Below, in pieces: positions 63,861 through 64,000 of a stretch of DNA of 64,000 nucleotides. The stretch's first letter is position 1. Every line of letters starts with the position of its first letter. This DNA is from Zygaena filipendulae. Lineage: Eukaryota; Arthropoda; Insecta; Lepidoptera; Zygaenidae. The stretch is taken from contig OU015660.1 in NCBI GenBank assembly GCA_907165275.2, positions 4,156,501-4,220,500 on the forward strand, given 5' to 3'. Both the position numbers and the translations under genes were made by a program. Below the pieces are notes generated by a model that searched no databases, had not been told where the DNA came from, and saw only the letters and a list, made by a program, of their open reading frames with translations.

Positions 63861-64000
63861 AACACTCTTTGGTAAATAATATGAACTAAATTATTCTGTA
63901 TGCACAAACAATAAGTAGGTATGTACGTAGACGGTACGTGTCACAATAGAATTTCGTCAGATCTAGAGGTTTGCCTTGCTGGTATGCCTGCTCTTACCTA
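63861..64000. other. Proboscipedia intron, right edge
   Basis: No repeat recognised. The last bases read on the minus strand as TAG|GTAAGAG, a good splice donor, so the window may stop right at the end of the upstream pb exon; this cannot be tested without the next bases. Confidence 0.25.

Overview
This window is nuclear DNA of an insect, almost certainly a moth or butterfly. Genes are split by short introns with GT/AG borders. The intergenic DNA is AT-rich, full of 'taggtacct' strings, and crowded with the short Helitron-like repeats (ends TCCTACTAATATTATAAA ... GCGGGGCACAGCTAG) that are typical of Lepidoptera. Seven conserved protein genes can be read exon by exon from the sequence. Long stretches between and inside them are transposable elements. 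All gene names rest on protein similarity recognised by eye; no search was run.

Layout, left to right. SHOC2 (minus, 5' part only) occupies 1-965. A 13.2-kb BEL/Pao retrotransposon with 1.19-kb LTRs and a 5-bp target duplication fills 3841-17021. CSTF2 (CstF-64, plus, 10 exons) spans 17802-26269. CREG1 (plus, 5 exons) spans 28185-33940. A golgin-45/BLZF1 gene (minus, 4 coding exons) spans 36946-43056. Its first coding intron carries an intact-looking 4.67-kb Ty3/gypsy element (37872-42543) with identical 125-bp LTRs. A repeat-only zone follows (43.4-49.9 kb) with foldback elements, tandem Helitrons, a Copia LTR with primer-binding site and a gypsy LTR remnant. GLRX3 (minus, 4 exons, 49973-56196) has a 5.2-kb last intron made mostly of nested DNA transposons. 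A THAP/DDE-type DNA transposon sits between the divergent starts of GLRX3 and PFDN5 (plus, 3 exons, 58433-59296). The Hox gene proboscipedia (minus, homeobox exon plus last exon, 60630-62298) closes the window, its upstream exons lying to the right.

The genes are not an operon and share no single pathway: RAS-MAPK scaffold (SHOC2), mRNA 3'-end cleavage (CSTF2), secreted/lysosomal glycoprotein (CREG1), Golgi structure (golgin-45), iron-sulfur trafficking (GLRX3), tubulin/actin folding (PFDN5), head patterning (pb). The 3' side of pb, where labial would lie in a compact Hox cluster, here holds ordinary housekeeping genes. This agrees with the known separation of labial from the rest of the cluster in moths.

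The most unusual features are: (1) three small candidate exons inside the very long leader of the Pao element, whose predicted splicing runs in frame into Gag; (2) a recently inserted but already defective Pao copy, with the integrase core missing and a frameshift; (3) a young gypsy insertion 12 nt inside a golgin-45 intron, in gene sense, whose LTR holds a consensus splice donor and a poly(A) signal; (4) paired PBX/MEIS-type sites in the pb intron; (5) several unnamed inverted-repeat families.
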